From assembly GCF_900112025.1 (NCBI RefSeq), contig NZ_FOKL01000004.1:259344-323343 (forward strand): a stretch of DNA of 64,000 bases, given 5' to 3'. Of this stretch, positions 18,739-28,148 are shown one piece after another. How positions within the stretch are numbered: position 1 is the stretch's first letter; each line of letters begins with the position of its first letter. A program made the translations under genes and the position numbers. The DNA comes from Janthinobacterium sp. 344 (GTDB taxonomy: Bacteria > Pseudomonadota > Gammaproteobacteria > Burkholderiales > Burkholderiaceae_D). The notes beneath the pieces are model-generated. The model saw only the letters and a list, made by a program, of their open reading frames with translations. It had not been told where the DNA came from and did not search any database.

Positions 18739-19490
18739 GCCGCCACTCCCAGATACGCCGCCACCACGTCGGGATTGGCGCGCACTTCGGCGGCGGTCCC
18801 TTCGGCCAGCTTCTTGCCATAGTCGAGCACCAGGATATGGTCCGACAGATTCATCACCAGTTTCATGTCATGCTCCACCAGCACCACCGTCACGCCAGAC
18901 TGCGCCACCTTGCGGATCAGGGTTTCGATCTCGCCCGTCTCCGTGTGGTTCAGGCCCGCCGCCGGTTCGTCGAGCAGCAGCACCTTCGGCTTGGCCGCCA
19001 GCGCGCGGGCGATTTCCAGGCGTTTCAATGCGCCATACGACATCTGACCCGCCTCGTCGCCGATGTGGCGGCCGACGCCGACAAATTCCATCAGACCCGC
19101 CGCCTCGTCGCGGCAGGCCGCGTCCGCGCGGCGCACGGACGGCAGGCGCAGCATGGAGGCGAACAGGTTCTGGTTCAGGCGCAGGTGCGCGCCCACCATC
19201 ACATTGTCGATGGCCGTCATGTTCATGCACACTTGCAGGTTCTGGAAGGTGCGGCTCATGCCGCGCCGCGCCAGCGCATCGGGCGGCATGGCGGCCACGT
19301 TCTCGCCATTGAGCAAAATCTCGCCCTTGCTCGGCGTGTAGACGCCCGTGATCAGGTTGAACAGGGTCGTCTTGCCGGCGCCGTTCGGCCCGATCACGGA
19401 ATGGATATTGCCTTCCTTGACAGTAAAACTCACGTCCTGCACGGCGTGTACGCCGCCGAAGCTCTTGCTCAGGTTCTTAATCGTCAGCAT
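18735..19490 (-). CDS. livG: LivG-type ABC transporter ATPase
   Basis: A 251-residue partner ATPase: Walker A GPNGAGKTTLF, the LivG-type variant signature MSYGALKRLEIARAL, Walker B LLLDEPAAGLN, and the C-terminal extension typical of BCA_ABC_TP_C proteins. It starts 1 nt after the permease gene stops and overlaps the LivF-type gene by 4 nt. It forms a heterodimer with LivF on the cytoplasmic face of the permease pair. Confidence 0.92.
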   Translation of the reverse strand: MLTIKNLSKSFGGVHAVQDVSFTVKEGNIHSVIGPNGAGKTTLFNLITGVYTPSKGEILLNGENVAAMPPDALARRGMSRTFQNLQVCMNMTAIDNVMVGAHLRLNQNLFASMLRLPSVRRADAACRDEAAGLMEFVGVGRHIGDEAGQMSYGALKRLEIARALAAKPKVLLLDEPAAGLNHTETGEIETLIRKVAQSGVTVVLVEHDMKLVMNLSDHILVLDYGKKLAEGTAAEVRANPDVVAAYLGVAA

Positions 19491-19491
19491 C

Positions 19492-20484
19492 TCACACCTC
19501 CTGTGCCGGTTTGGCCGGCGCCTTGGGCGCGCTTGGCGTGCTTGCCCGCTTGCGCGAACGGCTGGCCAGGCTGGGCACCAGGCCCTTGGGCATGAAGATC
19601 ATGGTGGCCATCAGGATCACGCCAAACACCACCGTTTCCCAGCCCTCAAAGCTGGACAGCAGTTGCGGCAAAATCGTCAGCAAGGCCGCGCCGATGATGG
19701 AGCCGAAGATCGACGCCATGCCGCCCACCACCACCATCGTCACCAGCTCGATCGAGTGGAAAAAGCCGGCCAGGTTGGGCGTGATGAAACCGATGTAATG
19801 GGCGCTGATGCTGCCCGCGATGCTGGCAATGACGGCCGACAGCACGAACACGCGCACCTTGAAGCGCGTCGTGTCGACACCCACCACGCGGGCCGCCACT
19901 TCTGAACCGTGGATGGCCTGCAGCGCGCGGCCGACGGGCGAATCGATCAGGTTCAGGGCCAGCCACGTCACCAGCAACAGCAGCACGGCGCACACCAGGT
20001 ACCACGATTTTTCACCGGCGATTTCCAGCCCGGCGACACTGAAGGCCGAGACGCCGATGCCGTCCGGGCCGCCCGTCCATTGCGTCTCGTTGTTGATGAC
20101 GATGGAAATGATGATGCCCAGGCCCAGGGTCGCCATGGCCAAGGTATGGCCCTTGAGCTTCAAGACGGGACGCGCCAGCAGCAAGGCCAGCAAGCCCGTG
20201 GCGACGGCCCCGGCGGCCAGGGCAGCCAGCGGCGGCCAGCCATAGTGCGTGGTCAGCACGGCCGACGCATACGCGCCCAGGCCATAGAAGCCCGCGTGGC
20301 CCAGGCTGATCTGGCCCGTGTAGCCCATCAGCAGGTTCAGGCCGATGACGACGATGGCGTTCAGGGCGATGCGGATCGCCACGTCATAGTAAAACGCGTT
20401 GCTGAGGAACAGGGGCAGGATGGCCAGCACCAGCGCCAGCACCAGCAGCCCGCCGTGGCGCGAGCGTGTCAGGAAGTTGCTCAT
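19492..20484 (-). CDS. livM: LivM-type ABC transporter permease
   Basis: A 330-residue polytopic membrane protein of the BPD_transp_2 family with about eight to ten hydrophobic segments and the LivM motif region LLMGYTGQISLGHAGFYGLG near residue 55. The C-terminus is a Lys/Ala/Pro-rich cytoplasmic tail. Its start overlaps the LivH-type stop as ATGA. It forms the substrate channel with the LivH-type partner. Confidence 0.92.
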   Translation of the reverse strand: MSNFLTRSRHGGLLVLALVLAILPLFLSNAFYYDVAIRIALNAIVVIGLNLLMGYTGQISLGHAGFYGLGAYASAVLTTHYGWPPLAALAAGAVATGLLALLLARPVLKLKGHTLAMATLGLGIIISIVINNETQWTGGPDGIGVSAFSVAGLEIAGEKSWYLVCAVLLLLVTWLALNLIDSPVGRALQAIHGSEVAARVVGVDTTRFKVRVFVLSAVIASIAGSISAHYIGFITPNLAGFFHSIELVTMVVVGGMASIFGSIIGAALLTILPQLLSSFEGWETVVFGVILMATMIFMPKGLVPSLASRSRKRASTPSAPKAPAKPAQEV

Positions 20485-21359
20485 ACACGCTCCGAATTTT
20501 TAGCGCCAAACAAGCCTTGCGGCAGGAAGAACAGGATCAATAGAATCAGTACGAACGGTACCGCATCCTTGTAGGCCGAGGAGATATAGCCGGCCGTCAT
20601 GGCTTCGGCGATGCCGAGGATCAGGCCACCGGCAATCGCGCCCGCGCCGCCACCGAGGCCGCCGAGGACGGCGGCGACAAAGCCTTTCAGGCCCAGCATG
20701 ATGCCGGCGTCATACGAGGTGTACGTGATCGGGGCGACGAGGATGCCGCCCGCCGCGCCCAGCAGGGCCGACAGGCCGAACGAGAACAGCAGCACCTTGC
20801 GCGTGTTGATGCCCACCAGTTGCGCGGCCAGCTTGTTGTGCGAGGTGGCCAGCATGGCCTTGCCCATCAGGGTGCGGCCGAAGAACCAGCCCAGCACCAG
20901 CACGATGACGACCGTCACGCCCAGCACCCACAGGCTTTGCGGCAGCAGGCTGGCGCCTAAAAATTCGATCGGCGCATCGCCGGAAAAGGCCGGCAGAGAA
21001 TGCGTATCCTTGCCCAGCCAGATTTGCACCAGGCCGCGCAGCACGAGGGATGCGCCGATGGTGATGATCAACAGGGTGATGACCTGTGCGTTCTGCGCCG
21101 GTTCGATCACGGTTTTTTCCATCAACAGGCCCACCAGGCCGGTGGCGATGACGGCCAGGATGATGGCCAGCGGCAGCGGCACGCCGGCGGCCGACATCAC
21201 GGCGGCCAGCATCCCGCCCAGCATGATGAACTCGCCCTGGGCGAAGTTGATCACGCCGCTGGTGTTGTAGATGATGGTAAAGCCCAGCGCCGCCAGCGCG
21301 TAGGCGGAACCGACCGTCATCCCCGAATACAAAAATTGCAGAAATTGAGCGACTTCCAT
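20481..21359 (-). CDS. livH: LivH-type ABC transporter permease
   Basis: A 292-residue inner-membrane permease with about eight membrane segments and the LivH signature TSGVINFAQGEFIMLGGML near residue 35. It is the first membrane component after the binding-protein gene, from which it is separated by 73 nt holding a strong hairpin. Together with LivM, G and F it completes a HAAT importer. Confidence 0.92.
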   Translation of the reverse strand: MEVAQFLQFLYSGMTVGSAYALAALGFTIIYNTSGVINFAQGEFIMLGGMLAAVMSAAGVPLPLAIILAVIATGLVGLLMEKTVIEPAQNAQVITLLIITIGASLVLRGLVQIWLGKDTHSLPAFSGDAPIEFLGASLLPQSLWVLGVTVVIVLVLGWFFGRTLMGKAMLATSHNKLAAQLVGINTRKVLLFSFGLSALLGAAGGILVAPITYTSYDAGIMLGLKGFVAAVLGGLGGGAGAIAGGLILGIAEAMTAGYISSAYKDAVPFVLILLILFFLPQGLFGAKNSERV

Positions 21360-21383
21360 GGTGTCTCCATTATGTTCGGCGAT

Positions 21384-21414
21384 GCGCGGGCCGCCTTCGA
21401 GGGCGGCCTCGCGC
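21384..21414 (-). terminator. Intercistronic hairpin between binding-protein and permease genes
   Basis: GC-rich stem GGCCGCC / GGCGGCC with a 6-nt loop, extended by GCGCG / CGCGC with a one-base bulge. It is placed right after the substrate-binding-protein stop and has no U-run. Such hairpins commonly protect the binding-protein mRNA or partly attenuate transcription so that more binding protein than permease is made. That role is inferred. Confidence 0.5.
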
Positions 21415-21432
21415 AGCTACTTCAGGCTTGCA

Positions 21433-22584
21433 TCATTTCGACAATTGCCATTCGCCGTTCTTCACTTCGACCATGCGGAACGCCGACAGGTCCAGGCCCA
21501 TGTGGTCCTTCGCCGACATGTTGAACACGCCCGTGGTGCCCACAAAGCCCTTGGTCGACTCCAGCGCCGCGCGCACTTTTTCGCGGTCCGTGCCGCCGGC
21601 GCGCTTGATGGCGTCGACAGACAGGTTCAGGGCGTCGAGCGCATAGCCGCCGAAGGTCGACGGATCGATCTTGTAGCGTTCCTTGTACGTCTTGTCGTAG
21701 CCGACGACGACGGCCTTCTGCGCGTCGCTGTCGGGCAGCATGGCGCCGATCAAGAGAGCCGGCGTCGGCAGGCGCACGCCTTCGGCGGACTTGCCCGACA
21801 ATTTCAGATACTCGTCCGAGGCCACGCCGTGCGACTGGTACAGCGGCAGCGCGGCCATGCCCAGCTGGCCGTAGTTCTTGGTGACGACGGCCGGGCCCTG
21901 GCCCAGGCCGAAGACGAACACGGCCTGCACGCCCTTGGTATTCTTGATGCGCGTCAGCTGCGCCGTGATGTCCGTGTCCTTCGGACCGTAGGTTTCATCG
22001 GCCACCAGGGTGATGCCGTATTTGGAGGCGACGATCTGCGATTCCTTGCGGCCCGAGGCGCCGAAGCCGCTCGTTTCCGACAGCAGGCCCACCTTGCTGA
22101 TGCCGCGCTTCTTCATGTCCTCGAACACCTTCTCGGCCGCCATGCGGTCCGTGTGCGGCGTCTTGAAAACCCATTTCTTGACCGGATCGATGATCACCAC
22201 GGCGCCCGCCAGCGAAATGAAGGGCATGCTGGCGCGGTCGACCAAAGGCGCCATCGCCATCGTCGCACCGGTGGTGGTGCCGCCGATCAGCACGTCGACC
22301 TTGTCCGACTCGATCAGGCGTTTCGTGAAACCGTTGGCCTTGGCCGCGTCGCTGCCGTCGTCGTAATGCACGAGTTCCAGCTTGCGTCCCAGGACGCCGC
22401 CGGCCGCGTTGATCTTCTCGATATACAGCTGCAGGGTTTTCAGCTCCGGATCGCCCAGGAAGGCGGCAGGGCCCGTGACGGACAGCACGGAGCCGATCTT
22501 GATGTTATCGGCCGCATACGCGCCCGCGGCGGACATGGCCAGCACGCCGGCGATCAGGGTTTTCTTGAAGATATTGGCAATCAT
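21433..22584 (-). CDS. Periplasmic branched-chain-type (HAAT) substrate-binding protein
   Basis: A 383-residue type I periplasmic binding protein with signal peptide MIANIFKKTLIAGVLAMSAA ending near AYA, and the ligand-binding fold from DNIKIGSVLSVTGPAAFLG onward. ATG at 22584 is chosen because GGTGGAGAC precedes it; the frame extends upstream without a signal peptide. As the first gene of the transporter block, 78 nt after paaJ, it probably captures phenylacetate or a related aromatic acid, though the family also binds leucine-type amino acids, amides and urea. Confidence 0.9.
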   Translation of the reverse strand: MIANIFKKTLIAGVLAMSAAGAYAADNIKIGSVLSVTGPAAFLGDPELKTLQLYIEKINAAGGVLGRKLELVHYDDGSDAAKANGFTKRLIESDKVDVLIGGTTTGATMAMAPLVDRASMPFISLAGAVVIIDPVKKWVFKTPHTDRMAAEKVFEDMKKRGISKVGLLSETSGFGASGRKESQIVASKYGITLVADETYGPKDTDITAQLTRIKNTKGVQAVFVFGLGQGPAVVTKNYGQLGMAALPLYQSHGVASDEYLKLSGKSAEGVRLPTPALLIGAMLPDSDAQKAVVVGYDKTYKERYKIDPSTFGGYALDALNLSVDAIKRAGGTDREKVRAALESTKGFVGTTGVFNMSAKDHMGLDLSAFRMVEVKNGEWQLSK

Positions 22585-22662
22585 TGTGGTCTCCACCAGG
22601 TTGGCACTACGGTCAAATTGGATGGTGCTATCTTGCACCTTGGTTTTTTATTATTTAACTAT

Positions 22663-23877
22663 CTACTGCTTTGATACGCGTTCAATCACCACGGCGATCC
22701 CCTGCCCCACGCCGATGCACATGGTGCACAGCGCATAGCGCCCGCCCGTGCGTTCCAGCTGGTTCAGCGCCGCCATCACCAGGCGCGCGCCCGATGCGCC
22801 CAGCGGGTGGCCGATGGCGATCGCGCCGCCATTCGGGTTCACGTGGGCGGCATCGTCAGCCAGGCCCAGGTCGCGCGTGACGGCCAGCGCCTGCGCGGCA
22901 AACGCCTCATTGAGTTCGATCACGTCCATCTGCTCGATGGTGAGGCCGGTCTGCGCCAGCACCTTGCGCGAGGCTGGCGACGGGCCAAAGCCCATGATGC
23001 GCGGCGCCAGGCCGGCCGTGGCCATGCCCAGCACTTTTGCGCGCGGCGTCAGTTTATATTTGTCCACGGCGGCGGCGGAAGCCAGCAGGATGGCGCAGGC
23101 GCCATCATTCAAGCCCGAGGCATTGCCGGCCGTGACGCTGCCATCGGGCTTCACCACGCCTTTCAGTTTGGCCAGCATTTCCAGCGAGGTGTCCGGGCGC
23201 GGATGCTCGTCGCTGGTGACCATCTTCGGCTCGCCTTTTTTTTGCGGCACGGCGACAGGCACGATTTCGCGCTCGAACACGCCGGCCGCGTGGGCGGCGG
23301 CCCAGCGCTGCTGGCTGCGCAAGGCCAGGGCATCCTGGTCGGCGCGGCTGATGCCAAATTCCACGGCCACGTTTTCCGCCGTTTCCGGCATGGTGTCGAT
23401 GCCGTACTGCGCCTTCATCTTGCCGTTCACGAAACGCCAGCCCAGGGTCGTGTCTTCGATTTTCGCCGCGCGCGAGAAGGCGCTGTCGGCCTTGCCCATC
23501 ACGAAAGGCGCGCGCGTCATGCTTTCCACGCCGCCGGCGATGATCAGTTCCGCCTCGCCCGCCTTGATGGAGCGGGCAGCGAGACCCACGGCGTCCAGGC
23601 TGGAGCCGCACAGGCGGTTGATGGTATTGGCTGGCACGTCGGCCGGCAAGCCGGCCAGCAGCGCGGCCATGCGGCCCACGTTGCGGTTGTCCTCGCCCGC
23701 CTGGTTGGCGCAGCCATAGAACACATCGTCGATGGCGGACCAGTCGACGGAGGGATTGCGGGCGATCAGCGCGGCGATCGGCAGCGCGCCCAGGTCGTCG
23801 GCGCGCACGCTGGAGAGCGCGCCGCCATAGCGGCCGAAGGGAGTGCGTACGGCGTCACAGATAAAGGCTTCGTTCAT
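22663..23877 (-). CDS. paaJ: PaaJ/PcaF: 3-oxoadipyl-CoA thiolase
   Basis: A 404-residue thiolase that cleaves 3-oxoadipyl-CoA (and in the paa pathway 3-oxo-5,6-dehydrosuberyl-CoA) to acetyl-CoA and a shortened acyl-CoA. Catalytic Cys lies in NRLCGSSLDAV (about 90), His in GGAIAIGHPLGASGAR, and the second Cys in CTMCIGVGQG near the C-terminus. Size and motifs match the PaaJ/PcaF group. It lies 22 nt after paaK and is the last catabolic gene before the transporter block. Confidence 0.93.
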   Translation of the reverse strand: MNEAFICDAVRTPFGRYGGALSSVRADDLGALPIAALIARNPSVDWSAIDDVFYGCANQAGEDNRNVGRMAALLAGLPADVPANTINRLCGSSLDAVGLAARSIKAGEAELIIAGGVESMTRAPFVMGKADSAFSRAAKIEDTTLGWRFVNGKMKAQYGIDTMPETAENVAVEFGISRADQDALALRSQQRWAAAHAAGVFEREIVPVAVPQKKGEPKMVTSDEHPRPDTSLEMLAKLKGVVKPDGSVTAGNASGLNDGACAILLASAAAVDKYKLTPRAKVLGMATAGLAPRIMGFGPSPASRKVLAQTGLTIEQMDVIELNEAFAAQALAVTRDLGLADDAAHVNPNGGAIAIGHPLGASGARLVMAALNQLERTGGRYALCTMCIGVGQGIAVVIERVSKQ

Positions 23878-23899
23878 GTTTGCTTCCTTGTTCGGGCTA

Positions 23900-25228
23900 T
23901 CAGGAGAAAATCTTCGGGCGCTGGTCGATCACGCGGCGGGCCTTGCCCGTCAGGGTGCGTTCAATGCCGGATGCGGCCACCAGGCGCACGCGCGTGCTCA
24001 CGCCCACGTGCGTCTTGATGCGGTGTTCCAGCTCGCGCGCCAGGGCGTCCGTCTCGCTGGCCGAGATGGTGGATGTCAGATCGATGCGCAGTTCGGCCAC
24101 CACTTCGAGCTTGTCCAGGTGGCCGTCGCGCGTGACCACCAGCTGGTATTGCGGCGACAGGCGCGGCATCTTGAGGATCAGTTCCTCGATCTGCGTGGGG
24201 AAGACGTTCACGCCGCGGATGATCAGCATGTCGTCCGAACGGCCCGTGATCTTGCCGATGCGGCGCATCGAGCGTGAGGTCGGTGGCAGCAAGCGGGTCA
24301 GGTCGCGCGTGCGGTAGCGGATGATGGGCAGCGCCTCCTTCGACAGCGACGTAAACACCAGTTCGCCCTCTTCGCCGTCCGGCAGCACTTCGCCTGTTTC
24401 CGGATCGATGATCTCCGGGTAAAAATGGTCTTCCCAGATGACGGGGCCGTCCTTGCTCTCGATGCATTCGGACGCCACGCCAGGGCCCATCACTTCGGAC
24501 AGGCCGTAGATGTCGACCGCGTCGATGCCGGCGCGCGCCTCGATTTCCGAACGCATGGCGTCCGTCCACGGTTCGGCGCCGAAGATGCCCACTTTCAGCG
24601 ACGATTCCGCCGGGTCCAGGCCCTGACGCGTGAATTCCTCGATGATGTTGAGCATGTAGGACGGCGTGACCATGATGATCGATGGCTTGAAATCCTGGAT
24701 CAGCTGCACCTGCTTTTCCGTCTGGCCGCCGGACATCGGAATGACCGTGCAGCCCAGGCGCTCGGCGCCGTAGTGCGCGCCCAGGCCGCCCGTAAACAGG
24801 CCGTAGCCATAGGAGATATGCACCATGTCGCCGGCGCGGCCGCCGCCCGCGCGGATCGAGCGCGCCACCACGTTGGCCCAGGTGTCGATGTCGTTCTGCG
24901 TGTAGCCAACCACCGTGGCCTTGCCCGTGGTGCCGCTCGATGCGTGGATGCGCACCACCTGCTCGCGCGGCACGGCGAACAGGCCGAACGGGTAATTGTC
25001 GCGCAAGACCTTTTTATCGGTGAACGGGAATTTCGACAGGTCGGACAGGGATTTGAGGTCGTCCGGATGCACGCCCGCTTCATCAAAAGCGGCGCGGTAA
25101 TGGGGCACGTTGTCATACGCGTGCTTGAGCGACCATTGCATGCGTTCGAGCTGCAGTGCCTGCAGTTCATCCTTGCTGGCGCGCTCGATCGGCTCGAGGT
25201 CATTCGGTGCTGGGGTTCTCTGGACCAT
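23900..25228 (-). CDS. paaK: PaaK: phenylacetate-CoA ligase
   Basis: AMP-forming ligase that activates phenylacetate to phenylacetyl-CoA, the entry step of the pathway. The 442-residue length is typical of PaaK. The P-loop-like AMP-binding motif ASSGTTGKATVVGYT is near residue 95, and the C-terminal AMP-binding_C2 domain carries RGVNVFPTQIEE. ATG at 25228 is preceded by AGGAGACAGAG; a longer frame exists but lacks a better site. It is followed by paaJ and preceded by paaI. Confidence 0.95.
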   Translation of the reverse strand: MVQRTPAPNDLEPIERASKDELQALQLERMQWSLKHAYDNVPHYRAAFDEAGVHPDDLKSLSDLSKFPFTDKKVLRDNYPFGLFAVPREQVVRIHASSGTTGKATVVGYTQNDIDTWANVVARSIRAGGGRAGDMVHISYGYGLFTGGLGAHYGAERLGCTVIPMSGGQTEKQVQLIQDFKPSIIMVTPSYMLNIIEEFTRQGLDPAESSLKVGIFGAEPWTDAMRSEIEARAGIDAVDIYGLSEVMGPGVASECIESKDGPVIWEDHFYPEIIDPETGEVLPDGEEGELVFTSLSKEALPIIRYRTRDLTRLLPPTSRSMRRIGKITGRSDDMLIIRGVNVFPTQIEELILKMPRLSPQYQLVVTRDGHLDKLEVVAELRIDLTSTISASETDALARELEHRIKTHVGVSTRVRLVAASGIERTLTGKARRVIDQRPKIFS

Positions 25229-25296
25229 CTCTGTCTCCTGATTCGGTTCTATCACTATGTAAATCGTTCCGGCAGTTCAAGCCTGCTCTTGTATCT

Positions 25297-25755
25297 TTAA
25301 TTGCTGATGACTTCACCCGCCACGCGGATCGACTTGCCACGGAAGAGCGCGATGGCGCGGCCTTCCTGGTTGCTGACCTTGACGTCATAGACGCCGCTCT
25401 TGCCCGCCAGCGCCTGTTCGACGGCGTGCGCCGTCAGCACGTCGCCCTCACGGCCCGGCGCCAGGTAGTCGATGGTGCAGCCGGCGCCCACGGTATTCAT
25501 GTTGTAGCTGTTGCAGGCAAAGGCGAAGGCGCTGTCGGCCAGGGCAAAAATGAAACCGCCATGGCAGGTCTGGTGGCCATTGAGCATGTCGGCGCGCACC
25601 GTCATGGTCATGCACGCATGGCCGGGGCCCACGGCGGCCAGGGCGATGCCCATGGCGGCGGTGGCGTTGTCGCGCGACAGCATGGAGGCGGCGGCCGCTT
25701 CGGCCAGCGCTTGCGCGCTCAGCTTGTGGTTCTTGTCTGACATATCATTCGGCAT
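25297..25755 (-). CDS. paaI: PaaI: hydroxyphenylacetyl-CoA thioesterase
   Basis: Hot-dog-fold thioesterase (4HBT family) that releases CoA from ring-hydroxylated phenylacetyl-CoA side products. The family core is clear: MLNGHQTCHGGFIFALADSA, with the catalytic Asp in LADSAFAFACNS. Two starts are possible: ATG 25755 (152 residues, GGAG 9 nt upstream, overlapping the paaH stop) and ATG 25743 (148 residues, weak site). Both give the same domain. Confidence 0.92.
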   Translation of the reverse strand: MPNDMSDKNHKLSAQALAEAAAASMLSRDNATAAMGIALAAVGPGHACMTMTVRADMLNGHQTCHGGFIFALADSAFAFACNSYNMNTVGAGCTIDYLAPGREGDVLTAHAVEQALAGKSGVYDVKVSNQEGRAIALFRGKSIRVAGEVISN

Positions 25756-27313
25756 GAAAGCTTGCTCCATTGGCGAGTTTGCGGCGCAGCAGCGGCGAGA
25801 CCCGGTAGCGATCTTCGCCGTAGCCCTGCGCCAGGTGGTGCAGCACGGTGACGATGTGGGGGATGCCCACCTGGTCGGCCCAGGCCAGCGGCCCGCGCGG
25901 ATAATTGACGCCCTTCTGCATGGCGATATCGACGGCGGCCACCGTGCACACGCCCTGGTTGACGGCGTCGGCCGCCTCGTTGGCCAGCATGGCCACCGTG
26001 CGCATGACGGCCAGGCCAGGCACGTCGTCCAGGCGCGTGACGATGAAGCCGGCCGCCTGGAACAGGCCGACGACGGCCGCGTAGGCGGCGTCGCCGCACT
26101 GGTCAGCGCGGGCCACGGCGATGCGTTTGGCACCGGCGTAATCGAGCGCCAGGTCGAACAGCACCGTGTCCGGATGCTGGTTGTCGTGCGCGCGCTGGGT
26201 GGCGCTGCGCCCATCGGTCAGATAGATCGCGGCACCGTTGCAATGCAGGGCTGGCGCCTCGTCATGCGCCTGGCCTTCCTGCATGACGCGGCGGCTGACG
26301 GTGATGCCGGCCTGCTCCAGGCGCTGCACCAGGCTGCGGATGATGCCGCTGTGGCCCCGCCCGTCGCCGCCGATGGCGGCCGACAGGGCGACGAATTCCG
26401 GCTTCAGCTGCGCGCCTTCCGCCTGCGCGACAGGGGCAGGCGCACCTTCGCCATAGGGGTAAAAACCGCGGCCCGATTTGCGGCCGAGGAATCCCGCGTT
26501 GACCATTTCCTGCTGCAGCACCGACGGCGTGAAGCGCGGGTCGTTGAAATAGGCACCGAACACGGACTGGGTGACGGAGAAATTCACGTCGTGGCCGATC
26601 AGGTCCATCAGTTCGAATGGGCCCATGCGGAAACCGCCCGCGTCGCGCAGCACGGCATCGATGGTGGCGGCATCGCCCGCCTGTTCATTCAGCAAGCGCC
26701 AGCCTTCCGCATAGAAGGGACGGGCGACCCGGTTGACGATGAAGCCTGGCGTCGATTTCGCATGCACGGGATTCTTGCCCCAGGCGATCGAGGTGTCGTA
26801 GACGGTGGCGGCGACCTGCTCGCTGGTGGCCAGCCCACTGATCACTTCCACCAGCGCCATCAGGGGCACGGGATTAAAGAAATGCATGCCGACCAGGCGT
26901 TCCGGGCGGCGCAGCTTGGCGGCGATGGCCGTCACGGAGATCGACGAGGTATTCGTCGCCAGGATGCAGTCGTCGGCCACCAAGGCTTCGAGTTCGGCGA
27001 ACAGGCCGCGCTTGACGTCGAGGTTTTCCACGATGGCTTCCACCACCAGGGCGCAATCGCTGACATCGGCCAGGCTGCCGGCCGCCTGCAGGCGCGCCGT
27101 GGCGGCGGCCGCTTCGTCAACGCTCATGCGACCCTTTTCGGCCAGCTTCGCATACATCTTGCCGATATCGAGCAAAGCCTTGCTGACGGCTTCCGCGCGC
27201 GTGTCGTACAGCTTGACTCGGTAGCCGGCGGCGGCGGCCACCTGCGCGATGCCGGCGCCCATGGCGCCGCTGCCGATGACGGCGACGATACTGTTGTTGT
27301 CCAAAGCTGCCAT
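25745..27313 (-). CDS. paaH: PaaH: 3-hydroxyadipyl-CoA dehydrogenase
   Basis: NAD-dependent dehydrogenase oxidising 3-hydroxyadipyl-CoA to 3-oxoadipyl-CoA. The 522-residue protein has an N-terminal Rossmann domain with IGSGAMGAGIAQVAA, the 3HCDH C-terminal domain with HFFNPVPLMALVEV, and a second C-terminal 3HCDH-like domain from about 415 onward (YPRGPLAWADQVG). It starts 1 nt after the paaG stop and overlaps paaI. It is somewhat longer than E. coli PaaH, but the domain order is the same. Confidence 0.94.
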   Translation of the reverse strand: MAALDNNSIVAVIGSGAMGAGIAQVAAAAGYRVKLYDTRAEAVSKALLDIGKMYAKLAEKGRMSVDEAAAATARLQAAGSLADVSDCALVVEAIVENLDVKRGLFAELEALVADDCILATNTSSISVTAIAAKLRRPERLVGMHFFNPVPLMALVEVISGLATSEQVAATVYDTSIAWGKNPVHAKSTPGFIVNRVARPFYAEGWRLLNEQAGDAATIDAVLRDAGGFRMGPFELMDLIGHDVNFSVTQSVFGAYFNDPRFTPSVLQQEMVNAGFLGRKSGRGFYPYGEGAPAPVAQAEGAQLKPEFVALSAAIGGDGRGHSGIIRSLVQRLEQAGITVSRRVMQEGQAHDEAPALHCNGAAIYLTDGRSATQRAHDNQHPDTVLFDLALDYAGAKRIAVARADQCGDAAYAAVVGLFQAAGFIVTRLDDVPGLAVMRTVAMLANEAADAVNQGVCTVAAVDIAMQKGVNYPRGPLAWADQVGIPHIVTVLHHLAQGYGEDRYRVSPLLRRKLANGASFHAE

Positions 27314-27314
27314 A

Positions 27315-28106
27315 TCAGTGTCCCTTGAATTGCGGTGCGCGCTTTTCCATGAAGGCGGCGACGCCTTCGCGGTAATCGTCGCTGTTACCGAGATCGCTCA
27401 TCATGCGCGCTTCCAGCGCCAGCTGCTGCGGCAGGGTATTCGCACCGCTGGCGGCCAGCGCCTGCTTGGCGTAGGCCAGGCCCTTGGTCGGCGCCGTGGA
27501 AAAGTGCACGGCCAGCTTGCGGGTTTCCTCGGCCAGCTGGGCATCCTCGACGCATTTCCAGATCAGGCCCCAGTCTTCCGCTTTTTCGGCCGTCAGTTTT
27601 TCACCCAGCATGGCCAGGCCCATGGCGCGCGCGGAACCGATCAGACGCGGCAGGAAGAAGGTGCCGCCCGTGTCCGGGATCAGGCCCAGCTTGCAGAACA
27701 CTTCCACGAAGCTGGCCGACTTGCCGGCGATGACGATGTCGCAGGCCAGCGCCAGGTTGGCGCCCGCGCCGGCGGCCACGCCGTTGACGGCGCAGATCAC
27801 GGGCATAGCCAGGGCTTTCAAGGCCAGCACCAGCGGCGCATAGTTTTTTTCCACCGATTCGCCCAGATCCACGCCCTGCGAACCTGGCTCCACGGCGCGG
27901 TCGGACAGATCCTGGCCCGCGCAAAAGCCGCGGCCCGCGCCCGTCAGCACGAAGACGCGCACGCTGCTGTCGGCGTTGACCTTTGAGATGGCGTCGCGCA
28001 CTTCCTCGTGCATGGCTTGCGTAAAGCTATTGAGCTTGTCGGGACGGTTCAGGGTCAGCGTGGCGATGCCCTGCTCGATGGTGAAGAGGATGTTTTGATA
28101 GGTCAT
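27315..28106 (-). CDS. paaG: PaaG: ring-1,2-epoxyphenylacetyl-CoA isomerase
   Basis: Crotonase-family isomerase converting ring-1,2-epoxyphenylacetyl-CoA to oxepin-CoA. The 263-residue protein shows TGAGRGFCAGQDLSDR, CAVNGVAAGAGANLALACDI and FCKLGLIPDTGGT, closely following the PaaG pattern, including the Asp in LIPDTGG. It is distinguished from PaaF by AGQDLSDR and the C-terminus KRAPQFKGH. It is the only crotonase in the cluster. First gene after the palindrome at 28149 and 1 nt before paaH. Confidence 0.94.
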   Translation of the reverse strand: MTYQNILFTIEQGIATLTLNRPDKLNSFTQAMHEEVRDAISKVNADSSVRVFVLTGAGRGFCAGQDLSDRAVEPGSQGVDLGESVEKNYAPLVLALKALAMPVICAVNGVAAGAGANLALACDIVIAGKSASFVEVFCKLGLIPDTGGTFFLPRLIGSARAMGLAMLGEKLTAEKAEDWGLIWKCVEDAQLAEETRKLAVHFSTAPTKGLAYAKQALAASGANTLPQQLALEARMMSDLGNSDDYREGVAAFMEKRAPQFKGH

Positions 28107-28148
28107 GGCGTCTCGCTATTTTTATTTATTGGCCCGCAGCGGAAATCT

